Both the position numbers and the translations under genes were made by a program. Shown piece by piece: positions 1-7,883 of a stretch of 64,000 nucleotides of DNA. This DNA is from Camelimonas abortus (GTDB lineage Bacteria > Pseudomonadota > Alphaproteobacteria > Rhizobiales > Beijerinckiaceae), in the NCBI RefSeq assembly GCF_042647165.1, contig NZ_JBHRUV010000017.1. One strand, written 5' to 3'. Below the pieces are notes generated by a model, which saw nothing but the letters and a program-made list of their open reading frames with translations, was not told the origin of the DNA and did not search any database. How positions within the stretch are numbered: the stretch's first letter is position 1; every line of letters begins with the position of its first letter.

Positions 1-1
1 G

Positions 2-730
2 ACGGCGCTGTTCTATCCCGCCCCCCAGGGGAGCGACGACCGCGACGGCAAGGTGGCGACGGCGCTGGAGGAACTGGAGAAGCAGCGGGCGGAGGCCGCC
101 AGCCGCGCCGCCGAACCGGACCGGATCGCCGCCCTTTCGGCGCGTATTGACGCGCTGGAGCAGAAACTGGCCGCCGCCCCGCAACCGGCGGAGGGCGACG
201 ACCGGCTGAAAGCCATCGAGCAGAAGCTGGCCGAGCTGGCGAAGCAGCGCGGCGCGCCGGCCGGCCAGCAGGCGGACAGCCGCAGCAACAGCGAGAGCAT
301 CGCCGCGATCAACCGCAAGCTGGAGGCGCTGGAGCAGCGGGTTGCGAGCCTGGCGCCGCGCAGCGCGGGCGCTTCCGCGCCAGCGGCGACGTCAGCTCCG
401 GCCGCGTCTCGCGCGCCAGCGCCGGTCCCGCCGCGCCCGCAGCCCTACCCGCGGCCAGGCTACGGTCCGGAGGACGACGGCGTCGCCATGCTGCCGCCGG
501 CGGCGGTTCCGGAGCCGCCGGGCGCCGCGCCCGCCGTTCCGGTGCGCGGCTGGGTGCTGCATAACGTCACTGGCGGCGTCGCCGTGCTGGAGGGGCGCGG
601 CTCCGGCCTCGTCGAGGCGCGGCGGGGGCAGTACGTGCGCGGTCTGGGCCGCATCCTCGGCATCAGCCGTCGCGGCGACCTCTGGGTGGTGACGACGGAA
701 AGCGGGGTGATCACCGCTCCGGTTTACTGA
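2..730 (+). CDS. Coiled-coil protein of unknown function, 5' end outside the window
   Basis: The reading frame is open from the left edge to TGA at 728-730, so the true start lies outside the window. The visible 242 residues begin with a short hydrophobic stretch (ALFYP), then two charged Ala/Glu/Lys-rich segments with heptad-like spacing that look like coiled coil. An Ala/Pro linker follows, then a compact C-terminal domain of about 60 residues rich in Gly, Val and Trp. This could be a membrane-anchored protein with a cytoplasmic or periplasmic coiled coil. I do not recognise a named family and propose no function. A GTG at 53 could be read as a start, but the uninterrupted upstream frame argues for a longer protein. 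Confidence 0.7.
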   Translation, partial: TALFYPAPQGSDDRDGKVATALEELEKQRAEAASRAAEPDRIAALSARIDALEQKLAAAPQPAEGDDRLKAIEQKLAELAKQRGAPAGQQADSRSNSESIAAINRKLEALEQRVASLAPRSAGASAPAATSAPAASRAPAPVPPRPQPYPRPGYGPEDDGVAMLPPAAVPEPPGAAPAVPVRGWVLHNVTGGVAVLEGRGSGLVEARRGQYVRGLGRILGISRRGDLWVVTTESGVITAPVY

Positions 731-802
731 CGCGCGGCTGGCGCGACGGGCCGCCGCGCGGCGCCCGGGCGACCTGCGACCGGAACGCCGCGCGACCCTG
801 AC

Positions 803-831
803 TTGACGTCGCCCGGGCGCAGGCGTAAGTC
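803..831 (+). promoter_or_regulatory. Putative sigma-70 promoter for the metZ leader
   Basis: TTGACG at 803-808 is followed after 17 nt by TAAGTC at 826-831. Transcription would start just before the riboswitch that begins near 841, which is the expected arrangement. The -35 is a good match to consensus and the -10 is weak. It is supported mainly by position. Confidence 0.45.
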
Positions 832-840
832 ACGGGCGCA

Positions 841-894
841 TCGTGGTGATTTGGCCGGCCGGCTTGCAGCCACGTTAAATAATTCGCTAAAGGG
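841..894 (+). promoter_or_regulatory. SAM-II riboswitch upstream of metZ
   Basis: The segment has the hallmarks of the alphaproteobacterial SAM-II class. A 5-bp P1 stem is formed by CGTGG (842-846) and CCACG (870-874). The conserved GTGATTTGG follows the 5' strand, GGCTTGCAGCC lies in the loop, and GTTAAATAA then GCTAAA form the 3' part that builds the pseudoknot. SAM-II elements are known to sit in front of metZ, metX and metA in alphaproteobacteria and to turn expression off when S-adenosylmethionine binds. Here the gene downstream is metZ, as expected. An intrinsic terminator begins 23 nt after the element, so control at transcription termination is plausible. Confidence 0.9.
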
Positions 895-916
895 CCGAGG
901 ACGCTTTTCAGGACGA

Positions 917-941
917 CCCGGCCCGCCTGGCCGGGTTTTTT
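917..941 (+). terminator. Intrinsic terminator between the SAM-II riboswitch and metZ
   Basis: CCCGGCC (917-923) pairs perfectly with GGCCGGG (929-935) around a 5-nt loop, and six T follow at 936-941. It lies inside the metZ leader, 123 nt before the start codon, so it is best read as the expression platform (attenuator) of the riboswitch rather than the terminator of the previous gene. Confidence 0.8.
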
Positions 942-1063
942 CATGTCCGCCCGGGTCGCGGCGTGGGGCGGCGTGCTCCCACCCTGGCTCCGACGGAGCG
1001 ATGCCGGCGCACGCCGGATCACCGGTTTCCGCCCGCCGGAGACCATGCTGTCGGGAGACGATC

Positions 1064-2251
1064 GTGACGACAAGCAAGCGCCCCCTTCATCCGGAAACCC
1101 GCCTCGTGCACGCGGGATCGCTGCGGTCCCAGTACGGCGAGACGTCGGAAGCCCTGTTCCTCACCCAGGGGCACGTTTACCAGACCGCCGAAGAGTGCGA
1201 GGCGCGCTTCAGGGGGGAGAGCGAGGGCTACCTGTACGCGCGCTTCTCCAACCCCACCATCGAGATGTTCGAGCGGCGCATGGCCGCGCTGGAGGGGGCG
1301 GAGGCCGCCCGCGCCACCGCCTCCGGCATGGCCGCCGTCACCGCCGCCATCCTCGCCCAGGTGAGGGCCGGCGACCATGTGGTGGCGGCGAAGGCGCTGT
1401 TCGGCTCCTCGCGCTGGCTGACCGACGAGCTGTTGCCCCGCTTCGGCGTGGAGACCACGCTGGTGGACGGCGAGGACCTCGACCAGTGGCGCGCCGCCGT
1501 GCGGCCCAACACCAGAACCGCCCTCATCGAGAGCCCGGCCAATCCCACGCTTGGCATCGTCGACATCGCCGCCGTGGCCGACATCGTCCATTCGGTGGGC
1601 GGCACGCTGGTCGTCGACAACGTGTTCGCGACGCCGCTGTGGCAGAGCCCGCTGGAGCTGGGCGCAGACTGCGTCGTCTACTCCACCACCAAACACATTG
1701 ACGGTCAGGGGCGCTGTCTTGGCGGCGTGATCCTGGGGTCGGAGGCCTTCATCCAGGCGCATGTTTTCAACTTCCTGCGCCAGACTGGCCCGGCCATGTC
1801 GCCGTTCAACGCCTGGGTGATGCTGAAAGGGCTGGAGACGCTGGCGGTGCGCGTGCGCCAGCAGACCGCCAACGCCGCGGCCGTGGCCGACGCGCTCGCC
1901 AGCCACCCCATGGTGACGCGCCTGATCTATCCGGGCCGCCCGGACCATCCGCAGGCGGAGCTGATCCGGCGGCAGATGCGCGGCGGCTCCAACCTGATCG
2001 CGCTGGAGGTGAAGGGCGGCAAGGCGGGCGCGTTCCGCTTCATGAACGCCCTGCAGGTGGTGAAGATCTCCAACAATCTCGGCGACGCCAAGAGCCTGAT
2101 CACCCATCCGGCCACCACCACCCACCAGCGCTTCGACGACGCCGCGCGCGCCGCCATGGGCGTGACCGACGGGCTGCTGCGCCTCTCGGTGGGGCTTGAG
2201 CACCACGAAGACCTCATCGCCGACCTGCACGCGGCGCTGGACCAGATCTGA
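1064..2251 (+). CDS. metZ: O-succinylhomoserine sulfhydrylase
   Basis: This PLP-dependent enzyme of the Cys/Met metabolism family makes homocysteine directly from O-succinylhomoserine and sulfide in methionine synthesis. The 395-residue protein has the usual family length. The cofactor lysine is Lys210 in the YSTTKHIDGQGR context, and the EALFLTQGHVY and SNNLGD segments are typical of MetZ. GTG at 1064 is chosen because GGGAGA lies 6 nt upstream and the protein then begins like known MetZ proteins. A frame open from 803 would run through the riboswitch and is not used. Expression is expected to fall when SAM is high through the SAM-II element at 841-894. Cystathionine gamma-synthase is the main alternative, but the riboswitch context favours MetZ. 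Confidence 0.93.
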   Translation: MTTSKRPLHPETRLVHAGSLRSQYGETSEALFLTQGHVYQTAEECEARFRGESEGYLYARFSNPTIEMFERRMAALEGAEAARATASGMAAVTAAILAQVRAGDHVVAAKALFGSSRWLTDELLPRFGVETTLVDGEDLDQWRAAVRPNTRTALIESPANPTLGIVDIAAVADIVHSVGGTLVVDNVFATPLWQSPLELGADCVVYSTTKHIDGQGRCLGGVILGSEAFIQAHVFNFLRQTGPAMSPFNAWVMLKGLETLAVRVRQQTANAAAVADALASHPMVTRLIYPGRPDHPQAELIRRQMRGGSNLIALEVKGGKAGAFRFMNALQVVKISNNLGDAKSLITHPATTTHQRFDDAARAAMGVTDGLLRLSVGLEHHEDLIADLHAALDQI

Positions 2252-2549
2252 GGCCGCGAGGCGACGGGACGGAACGGCGCGCCTTCCGCTTCCGGACGGC
2301 GCGGCTTCTTTCAGCCCGGGCCGCATGCTAACAACGCCACGGGCGTCGCCGGCGCCGGCGGCCACATGTGCGCCGCGCGCCGGCGGCATTGGCGGGGAGG
2401 CGTCAGGACCGTCCGGCGCGCGCCCCCGTTTTTCCGGCAACGCGCATCCTGCGGCGAAGGCGAGAGGCCTTTTCCGCAGCCTGCGTCAGGGACGCGCCGG
2501 CCCCGCCCGGCGGGCGGGGGCGCGCCCCGGCAACCAGCGAGCGGCAGGC

Positions 2550-2786
2550 ATGCAGACCTTCTTCGTGCAGATCAAATGCAAACTCGGCCAGACATACAAC
2601 GTGGCCAGCGCCCTGGCTGACCGCGAGATCGCCTCCGAGATCTATTCCATCGCCGGCGACTTCGACATTATCGCCAAGTTCCACGTGGACCGCGACGTCG
2701 ACATCGGCCATTTCGTCGCCGAGCAGGTGCAGCCCATTCCGGGCATCGCCGACACGCGCACGCTGATCACCTTCAAGGCGTTCTGA
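2550..2786 (+). CDS. Stand-alone Lrp/AsnC ligand-binding (RAM) domain protein
   Basis: This small protein of 78 residues is the effector-binding alpha/beta sandwich of the Lrp/AsnC family without the DNA-binding helix-turn-helix. The sequence runs from FVQIKCKLG through GDFDIIAKFHV to TRTLITFKAF, the usual RAM-domain landmarks. Stand-alone RAM proteins are known to oligomerise and may bind amino acids or modulate full-length Lrp proteins. No helix-turn-helix can be read in frame upstream: the extension back to 2196 is low-complexity and overlaps metZ. ATG at 2550 follows GGCAGG. Its place just after metZ could hint at amino-acid sensing, but a 298-nt gap separates them. Confidence 0.8.
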   Translation: MQTFFVQIKCKLGQTYNVASALADREIASEIYSIAGDFDIIAKFHVDRDVDIGHFVAEQVQPIPGIADTRTLITFKAF

Positions 2787-2871
2787 GCCCCCCGCTCCCG
2801 CTGCTCCGGCGCCCGGCGTCAGGCCCGGGGCCGGCCGCGGACGGAGAAGACAGAAAGCAGAGACGACAGAA

Positions 2872-4074
2872 TTGCCCGCATCTCCTTCCGCCAGCGCTCC
2901 CGGCCCGGCTTCCGCGACCGGCGGCGCGCGCGCGCCGACCCTCGCCTTTCTGGTGACCGAAGACTGGTTTTTCTGCTCGCACTTCCTGCCGATGGCGCGG
3001 GCGGCGCGGGAGATGGGGCTTGAGGTGGCGGTCATCACCCGCGTGCGCGACCACCGCGCGACGATTGAGGCGACCGGCGCGCGCGTGATCCCGCTGGAGG
3101 CCGAGCGGCGCAGCCTCAACCCCGTCGCCGTCGCCGCCAATGTGGCGCGGCTCGCGGCCATACTGCGCGAGGTCCGCCCCGACATCCTGCACATGATCGC
3201 GCTGCGTTCGATCCTCGTGGGCGGCGTGGCGGCGCGGCTGGCGGGGGTGTCGCGCCGGGTGTACGCGCTCACCGGCCTTGGCTTTCTCGGCGCGCGCCGC
3301 GACGCGCTGGGCCGCGGCGCAGCCAGCCTCATCCGCGCCCTGGTGCGCGGTCCGCTGGAGAACGCCGCTACCTGCTATCTGCTGGAGAACCCCGACGACG
3401 CCGCCGACCTCGGCCTCACCGCGGACGATCCGCGCGTGGTGATCGTCGGCGGCGCCGGCGTCGATCCCGACGTTTTCACGCCGGCGCCGCAGCCGGAAGA
3501 GCCGACGTTGCGCGTGGCGGTGGTGGCGCGCATGCTGTGGTCCAAGGGCGTTGACCTCGCCGTGGAGGCGGTGCTCCGCGCGCGCGCGCGCGGAGCAGAC
3601 GTGACGCTTTCGCTGTACGGCGCGCCGGACCCGTCCAATCCGCGCGCGATTCCTGAAGCCACGCTCCGGGCGTGGGGCGAGACGCCCGGGATCAGCTGGC
3701 GCGGCCGCACCAGCGACATACCGGGCGTGTGGCGCGACCATCATGTGGCGCTGCTGCCGTCACGCGGCGGCGAGGGCCTGCCGCGCACGCTGCTGGAGGC
3801 GGCCGCCTGCGGCCGGGCCATCGTCACCACCGACGTGCCGGGATGCCGGCTGTTCGTGCGCGACGGCGTCGACGGCTTCGTGGTCCCGCCAGACGACGCG
3901 GCCGCCCTCGCCGAGCGGCTCCAGCGGCTGGCCGCCGACCGCGCGCTCACCCTCGCCTGCGGCGCCAACGCCCGCGAACGCCTGCTTTCAGGCTTTACCG
4001 AACGGCATGTCATGGACCGGGTGAAAGCCATGTACGCCGCGCTGCTGGCGAGGAACGGGGGAGACAGGAGATGA
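2872..4074 (+). CDS. Glycosyltransferase family 4 protein
   Basis: A GT-B fold glycosyltransferase of 400 residues. The N-terminal half has the acceptor-side Rossmann features (LAFLVTEDWFFCSHFLP, then DILHMIALRS). The C-terminal half carries the nucleotide-sugar site, with ARMLWSKGVDLAVEA and the GGEGLPRTLLEAAACGRAIV motif typical of GT4 enzymes. No transmembrane helix is evident, so it likely acts at the cytoplasmic face of the membrane in surface polysaccharide synthesis. The donor and acceptor cannot be read from the sequence. TTG at 2872 is taken as start because no ATG or GTG lies nearer the conserved N-terminus. The stop overlaps the next start (ATGA at 4071-4074), implying translational coupling. 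Confidence 0.8.
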   Translation: MPASPSASAPGPASATGGARAPTLAFLVTEDWFFCSHFLPMARAAREMGLEVAVITRVRDHRATIEATGARVIPLEAERRSLNPVAVAANVARLAAILREVRPDILHMIALRSILVGGVAARLAGVSRRVYALTGLGFLGARRDALGRGAASLIRALVRGPLENAATCYLLENPDDAADLGLTADDPRVVIVGGAGVDPDVFTPAPQPEEPTLRVAVVARMLWSKGVDLAVEAVLRARARGADVTLSLYGAPDPSNPRAIPEATLRAWGETPGISWRGRTSDIPGVWRDHHVALLPSRGGEGLPRTLLEAAACGRAIVTTDVPGCRLFVRDGVDGFVVPPDDAAALAERLQRLAADRALTLACGANARERLLSGFTERHVMDRVKAMYAALLARNGGDRR

Positions 4075-4784
4075 GCGACGCGACGTCTGCTCCCGTCAGG
4101 ATCGACGACCACGACGCCTTCATCCGCGCGCACACGGCGCCGGCCGCCGTTCCGCATGCGCCGGAAATCACCCTCTATCTGGCCACCGAGGCCACCGACC
4201 TGTGGCGCAAGACCGAGGAAGAGCTGGGCGAGATCGGCCTGCCGCCGCCGTTCTGGGCCTTCGCCTGGGCTGGGGGGCAGGCGCTCGCCCGCCATATCCT
4301 CGACAATCCGCAGCTGGTGGCCGGCAAGCGCGTGCTCGATTTCGCCTCCGGCTCCGGCATCGTCGGCATCGCCGCCGCCCGCGCCGGCGCGGCCGAGGTC
4401 GAGGCGGTGGACATTGATCCGTTTTCCCTCAGCGCCATCCGCCTCAACGCCGCGCTTAACGGCGTCTCGCTGCGGACCAGCGGCCGCAACCTGCTGGGCG
4501 AACAGAAAGACGGCGCATGGACCGACGCCAGCTGGGTCGATGACGGCTGGGACGTGATCCTTGCCGGCGACATCTGCTACGAGCGCGACCTCGCCGCGCG
4601 AGTGATCGCCTGGCTGGAGGCGCTCGCCGGCCGCGGCGCCGAGGTGCTGATCGGCGATCCCGGCCGCTCCTACCTGCCGAAGGAGCGCCTCGTCCAGGCG
4701 GCGACATATGAGGTGCCGGTCACGCGGGAGCTGGAGGACAGCGAGATCAAGCGCACCTGCGTGTGGCGGCTGCGACGGGACTGA
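4071..4784 (+). CDS. Class I SAM methyltransferase, ETF-beta lysine methyltransferase (METTL20) type
   Basis: The 237-residue protein has a seven-beta-strand methyltransferase core. Motif I is DFASGSGIVGIAA (residues 90-102), the acidic strand-2 end is AVDIDP (112-117), and AGDICYE (165-171) matches the post-II motif of the lysine methyltransferase family. The segment PPFWAFAWAGGQALARHILDNP is characteristic of ETFBKMT/METTL20, which methylates lysines on the beta subunit of electron transfer flavoprotein; an Agrobacterium member has been studied biochemically. The start overlaps the glycosyltransferase stop by 4 nt, an odd partnership. It is often annotated generically as nicotinamide N-methyltransferase-like. 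The substrate here is inferred from family resemblance only. Confidence 0.72.
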   Translation: MSDATSAPVRIDDHDAFIRAHTAPAAVPHAPEITLYLATEATDLWRKTEEELGEIGLPPPFWAFAWAGGQALARHILDNPQLVAGKRVLDFASGSGIVGIAAARAGAAEVEAVDIDPFSLSAIRLNAALNGVSLRTSGRNLLGEQKDGAWTDASWVDDGWDVILAGDICYERDLAARVIAWLEALAGRGAEVLIGDPGRSYLPKERLVQAATYEVPVTRELEDSEIKRTCVWRLRRD

Positions 4785-4915
4785 GGCGCGCCGCCCGCCC
4801 GGTCATGGCCGCGCCGGCGCGATGATGTTATGTTGTCGCCTGTCGCGCGGGCGGGGGGATCGCCGCAACGGCGCGCGGCGCGGCGACGGGCGCTCCGCCC
4901 GGCGGACGGAAAACC

Positions 4916-5482
4916 ATGGGCAAAGGGCACTCTCGCGGCGCAACGCACGATCATGATCATGCGGCCGCCCACCATCACAGCCACGGCCACGCCGGTCATG
5001 CAGACGGCTGCGCCCATGCGACGGAGCGGGCGCTGCAGGCGCCGGCCGCCCTCGCCCGGGCCGAGCGGCTGTGCCGCGAGCGCGGCGTGCGGCTCACCGA
5101 CCTGCGCCGCTCGGTGCTGGAGGCGCTGTACGAAACCCACCGGCCGCTCGGCGCCTATGACCTTGCGGAGGCGCTCGCCGCCCGTACGGGGCGGCGCGTG
5201 GCGCCGATCACCGTATACCGGGTGCTGGAGTTCCTCACCGAACAGGGCTTCGTGCACCGGCTGGTGACGCGCAACGCCTTCATCGCCTGTCCGCATGACC
5301 ATTGCGACGGCGAAGTCACCATGTTTCTCATCTGTACCCGCTGCGGCGGCGTGGACGAGGTGGAGTCCTCCGGCATCAACGCCGCCATCGGCGACGCCCT
5401 CCAGCGCTCGGGTTTCCGGCCCTCCGCCAAGATCGTCGAGATCGATGGAACCTGCGCCCATTGCCAGCTCGCCGCCACGTAA
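4916..5482 (+). CDS. zur: Fur-family zinc-type repressor with histidine-rich N-terminal tail
   Basis: A 188-residue Fur-superfamily regulator. The winged helix spans roughly residues 55-110 (RLTDLRRSVLEALY, then ITVYRVLEFL). The C-terminal dimerisation domain carries two Cys pairs, CTRCG and CAHC, that would form the structural zinc site. VHRLVTRNAFIAC and the absence of the Fur HHDHL signature point to the Zur branch. The first 34 residues hold 11 histidines and one cysteine, an unusually strong metal-binding tail. ATG at 4916 is preceded by CGGACGGAA. A regulator of zinc uptake genes is expected, but no target such as znuABC is in the window. A half-palindromic AT-rich site lies 80 nt upstream. 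Confidence 0.8.
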   Translation: MGKGHSRGATHDHDHAAAHHHSHGHAGHADGCAHATERALQAPAALARAERLCRERGVRLTDLRRSVLEALYETHRPLGAYDLAEALAARTGRRVAPITVYRVLEFLTEQGFVHRLVTRNAFIACPHDHCDGEVTMFLICTRCGGVDEVESSGINAAIGDALQRSGFRPSAKIVEIDGTCAHCQLAAT

Positions 5483-5595
5483 GCCCGCCCTGGTCCCGGA
5501 TGGTCCGGAGCAGGGCGCTCCCCAGGCGGCGCAGCGCTCCCGGAACCAGCGGTCCCGACGGCGCGCCGCGCCACAGCCACAGGATACGGCCCCTC

Positions 5596-6795
5596 ATGCT
5601 CACCCGGACTGACATCGCCCCGACGGCCGCGGCCGCAGCGGGGCGTCCGCCTTTCGACGCCGGATTCGGCGTCTACGTGCACTGGCCGTTCTGCGCCTCG
5701 AAATGCCCCTATTGCGACTTCAACAGCCATGTGCGGCGCGCGCCGGTGGACGAGGCGCGCTTTCTGGCCGCCTTTCGCGCGGAGCTCGCCCACCGGGCGG
5801 CGATCACCCCGGAGCGGACCGTCACCAGCATTTTCTTTGGCGGCGGCACGCCGTCGCTGATGCAGGGACGCACGGTGGCGGCGATCATCGACGCCATCGC
5901 CGCCCTGTGGCCGGTGGCCCCGGACGCCGAGATCACGCTGGAGGCCAACCCCACCAGCGTCGAGGCCGGCCGCTTCCGCGACTACCGCGCCGCCGGCGTC
6001 AACCGCGTGTCGCTGGGCGTGCAGGCGCTCAATGATCCGGACCTGAAGCGGCTGGGACGCCTGCACGGCACCGCCGAGGCGCTGGCTGCGGTGCGCGTGG
6101 CGGCGGACATTTTCGACCGTTACTCCTTCGACCTGATCTACGCCCGGCCGGACCAGACGCCGCAGGCATGGCGCGCCGAACTGGAGCAGGCCATCTCCCA
6201 CGCCGTGGAGCACCTGTCGCTGTACCAGCTGACCATCGAGCCGGGCACCTGGTTCGACCGGCTCCACCAGGCCGGCAGGCTGAAGACGCCGGACGAGGAT
6301 CTGGCGCGGGCGCTGTGGGACGTGACCCAGGAGACCTGCGCCCGCCGCGGCCTGCCCGCCTATGAGGTCTCCAACCACGCCCGTCCGGGGGCGGAGAGCC
6401 GGCATAACCTCCTGTACTGGCGCTATGGCGAATACGCCGGCGTCGGGCCCGGGGCGCACGGCCGCCAGGTGGGGCCGCAGGGGCGCCTCGCCACCGCCAC
6501 CGAACTGGCGCCGGAAACCTGGCTGGACATGGTGGAGCGGCAGGGTCACGGGCTGAGCGAATGCGAACTGCTCGGCGCCGACGCCCAGGGCGACGAATTT
6601 CTGGTGATGGGGCTGCGGCTGAAGGAGGGAATTCTGCTCTCCCGTTTCGCCATGCTCGCCGGGCGCCTGCCGGACCAGGAGCGCATCCGCCAGCTGGCCG
6701 ACGAAGGACTGGTCCGCCTCGACGGAGATCGCCTCGCCGTCACGGACAGGGGCTTTCCCCTGCTCAACGCCGTGATCAGCCATCTGGCGGCCTGA
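5596..6795 (+). CDS. hemW: Radical SAM heme chaperone HemW
   Basis: A 399-residue radical SAM protein formerly annotated as oxygen-independent coproporphyrinogen III oxidase. The 4Fe-4S binding motif is C33-x3-C37-x2-C40, directly after VHWPF. FFGGGTPSLM and the EANP motif bind SAM, and the C-terminal HemN-like domain includes GVGPGAHG. A single motif with CPYC and the lack of the N-terminal extension of true HemN place it in the HemW heme-chaperone branch. ATG at 5596 is the most upstream start after the previous gene that gives the normal N-terminus. It lies 113 nt after zur and before rsmI, an arrangement common in related genomes. Confidence 0.88.
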   Translation: MLTRTDIAPTAAAAAGRPPFDAGFGVYVHWPFCASKCPYCDFNSHVRRAPVDEARFLAAFRAELAHRAAITPERTVTSIFFGGGTPSLMQGRTVAAIIDAIAALWPVAPDAEITLEANPTSVEAGRFRDYRAAGVNRVSLGVQALNDPDLKRLGRLHGTAEALAAVRVAADIFDRYSFDLIYARPDQTPQAWRAELEQAISHAVEHLSLYQLTIEPGTWFDRLHQAGRLKTPDEDLARALWDVTQETCARRGLPAYEVSNHARPGAESRHNLLYWRYGEYAGVGPGAHGRQVGPQGRLATATELAPETWLDMVERQGHGLSECELLGADAQGDEFLVMGLRLKEGILLSRFAMLAGRLPDQERIRQLADEGLVRLDGDRLAVTDRGFPLLNAVISHLAA

Positions 6796-6932
6796 GCGGA
6801 AATTTTCTGTCCCGCCCGGAAGACAGGCAGGGGACTGCCCGCCGCAGGGGCCGGGCAGAGGACGATGTTCTCCCCCCGCCGTGATATGCTCCCCGCCGCG
6901 AACGCATCTCACGCCAGCCGCGCGGAACCAGG

Positions 6933-7880
6933 ATGAGCGACACCGGAAAAAACCGACCCAGAGGCCGGATCATGCGCGAGGACGCGCCGGCCCGCTTCAC
7001 GGCCTTCGGCCTCGCCGCGGAGGCGGAGCCCGTCGCGCCGGGGCTGCACATCGTCGCCACGCCGATCGGCAACCTGAAGGACATCACCTTCCGCGCCCTG
7101 TCCACGCTGGCGGCAGCCGACGCCATCATCGCCGAGGACACGCGCGTCACCCGCGTGCTGCTGGCGCACTACGGCATCACCACGCCGCTGCTGAACTATC
7201 ACGAGCACAACGCCGCCCAGATGCGCCCGAAGATCATGAAGCGGCTCGCCGAAGGCCAGGCGCTGGCGCTGGTGTCCGACGCCGGCACGCCGCTGGTGTC
7301 GGACCCCGGCCACAAGCTGGTGGATGAGGCGCTGGCGCGAGGATTCCGGGTGACGGCGGCGCCGGGCCCCTCAGCGGTGCTCACCGGCCTGGTGCTGTCG
7401 GGCCTGCCCATGGACGCCTTCTTTTTCGGCGGCTTCCTGCCCACAAAATCAGCAGCGCGCAAACACCGGCTGCTCGAGCTGGCGGCGACGCCTGGAACCC
7501 TCGTGTTCTTCGAATCGCCGCAGCGCGTCGCCGACATGCTGGCGGACGCCGCCGAAGTGCTCGGCGACCGCCCCGCGGCGGTCGGCCGCGAACTCACCAA
7601 AATGTTCGAGGAGGTGCGGCGCGGTCCGCTGGGCGAGCTGGCGGCGCGCTACGCCGCCGAGGGGCCGCCGAAAGGCGAGATCGTCGTCATCATCGGCGGT
7701 CCGGACCGCGCCAGGGTCGCGGCCGAGGCCAGCGCCACCGTGGACGACCGGCTGCGGGCGCTGCTGGGCGCCCATTCCCTTAAGGAAGCGGTGGCGCTGG
7801 TGACGGCGCAGACCGGGCTGCCCCGCAAGGAAGTCTACGCGCGGGCGCTGTTGCTGGCCCGCGACCAGGACGGGGAATGA
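6933..7880 (+). CDS. rsmI: 16S rRNA (cytidine-1402-2'-O)-methyltransferase
   Basis: This tetrapyrrole-methylase-fold enzyme places the 2'-O-methyl group on C1402 of 16S rRNA, which tunes decoding at the P site. The 315-residue protein has the glycine-rich SAM-binding TPIGNL (residues 43-48), AEDTRVTRVLL, the SDAGTPLVSDPG motif and AAPGPSAV, all typical of RsmI. The N-terminal 35 residues precede the conserved core and look dispensable. A later start at ATG 6972 is possible, but ATG 6933 has ACCAGG just upstream. Only 3 nt separate it from yraN, so the two are likely co-transcribed, the common rsmI-yraN pairing. Confidence 0.92.
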   Translation: MSDTGKNRPRGRIMREDAPARFTAFGLAAEAEPVAPGLHIVATPIGNLKDITFRALSTLAAADAIIAEDTRVTRVLLAHYGITTPLLNYHEHNAAQMRPKIMKRLAEGQALALVSDAGTPLVSDPGHKLVDEALARGFRVTAAPGPSAVLTGLVLSGLPMDAFFFGGFLPTKSAARKHRLLELAATPGTLVFFESPQRVADMLADAAEVLGDRPAAVGRELTKMFEEVRRGPLGELAARYAAEGPPKGEIVVIIGGPDRARVAAEASATVDDRLRALLGAHSLKEAVALVTAQTGLPRKEVYARALLLARDQDGE

Positions 7881-7883
7881 ACC

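Noticed and set aside
803..1063. In-frame upstream extension of metZ
   Set aside because: It would translate the SAM-II riboswitch and terminator, and the extra 87 residues match nothing in MetZ proteins.
5155..6912. 585-codon minus-strand frame opposite zur and hemW
   Set aside because: Antisense to two recognised genes, with no ribosome binding site or domain.
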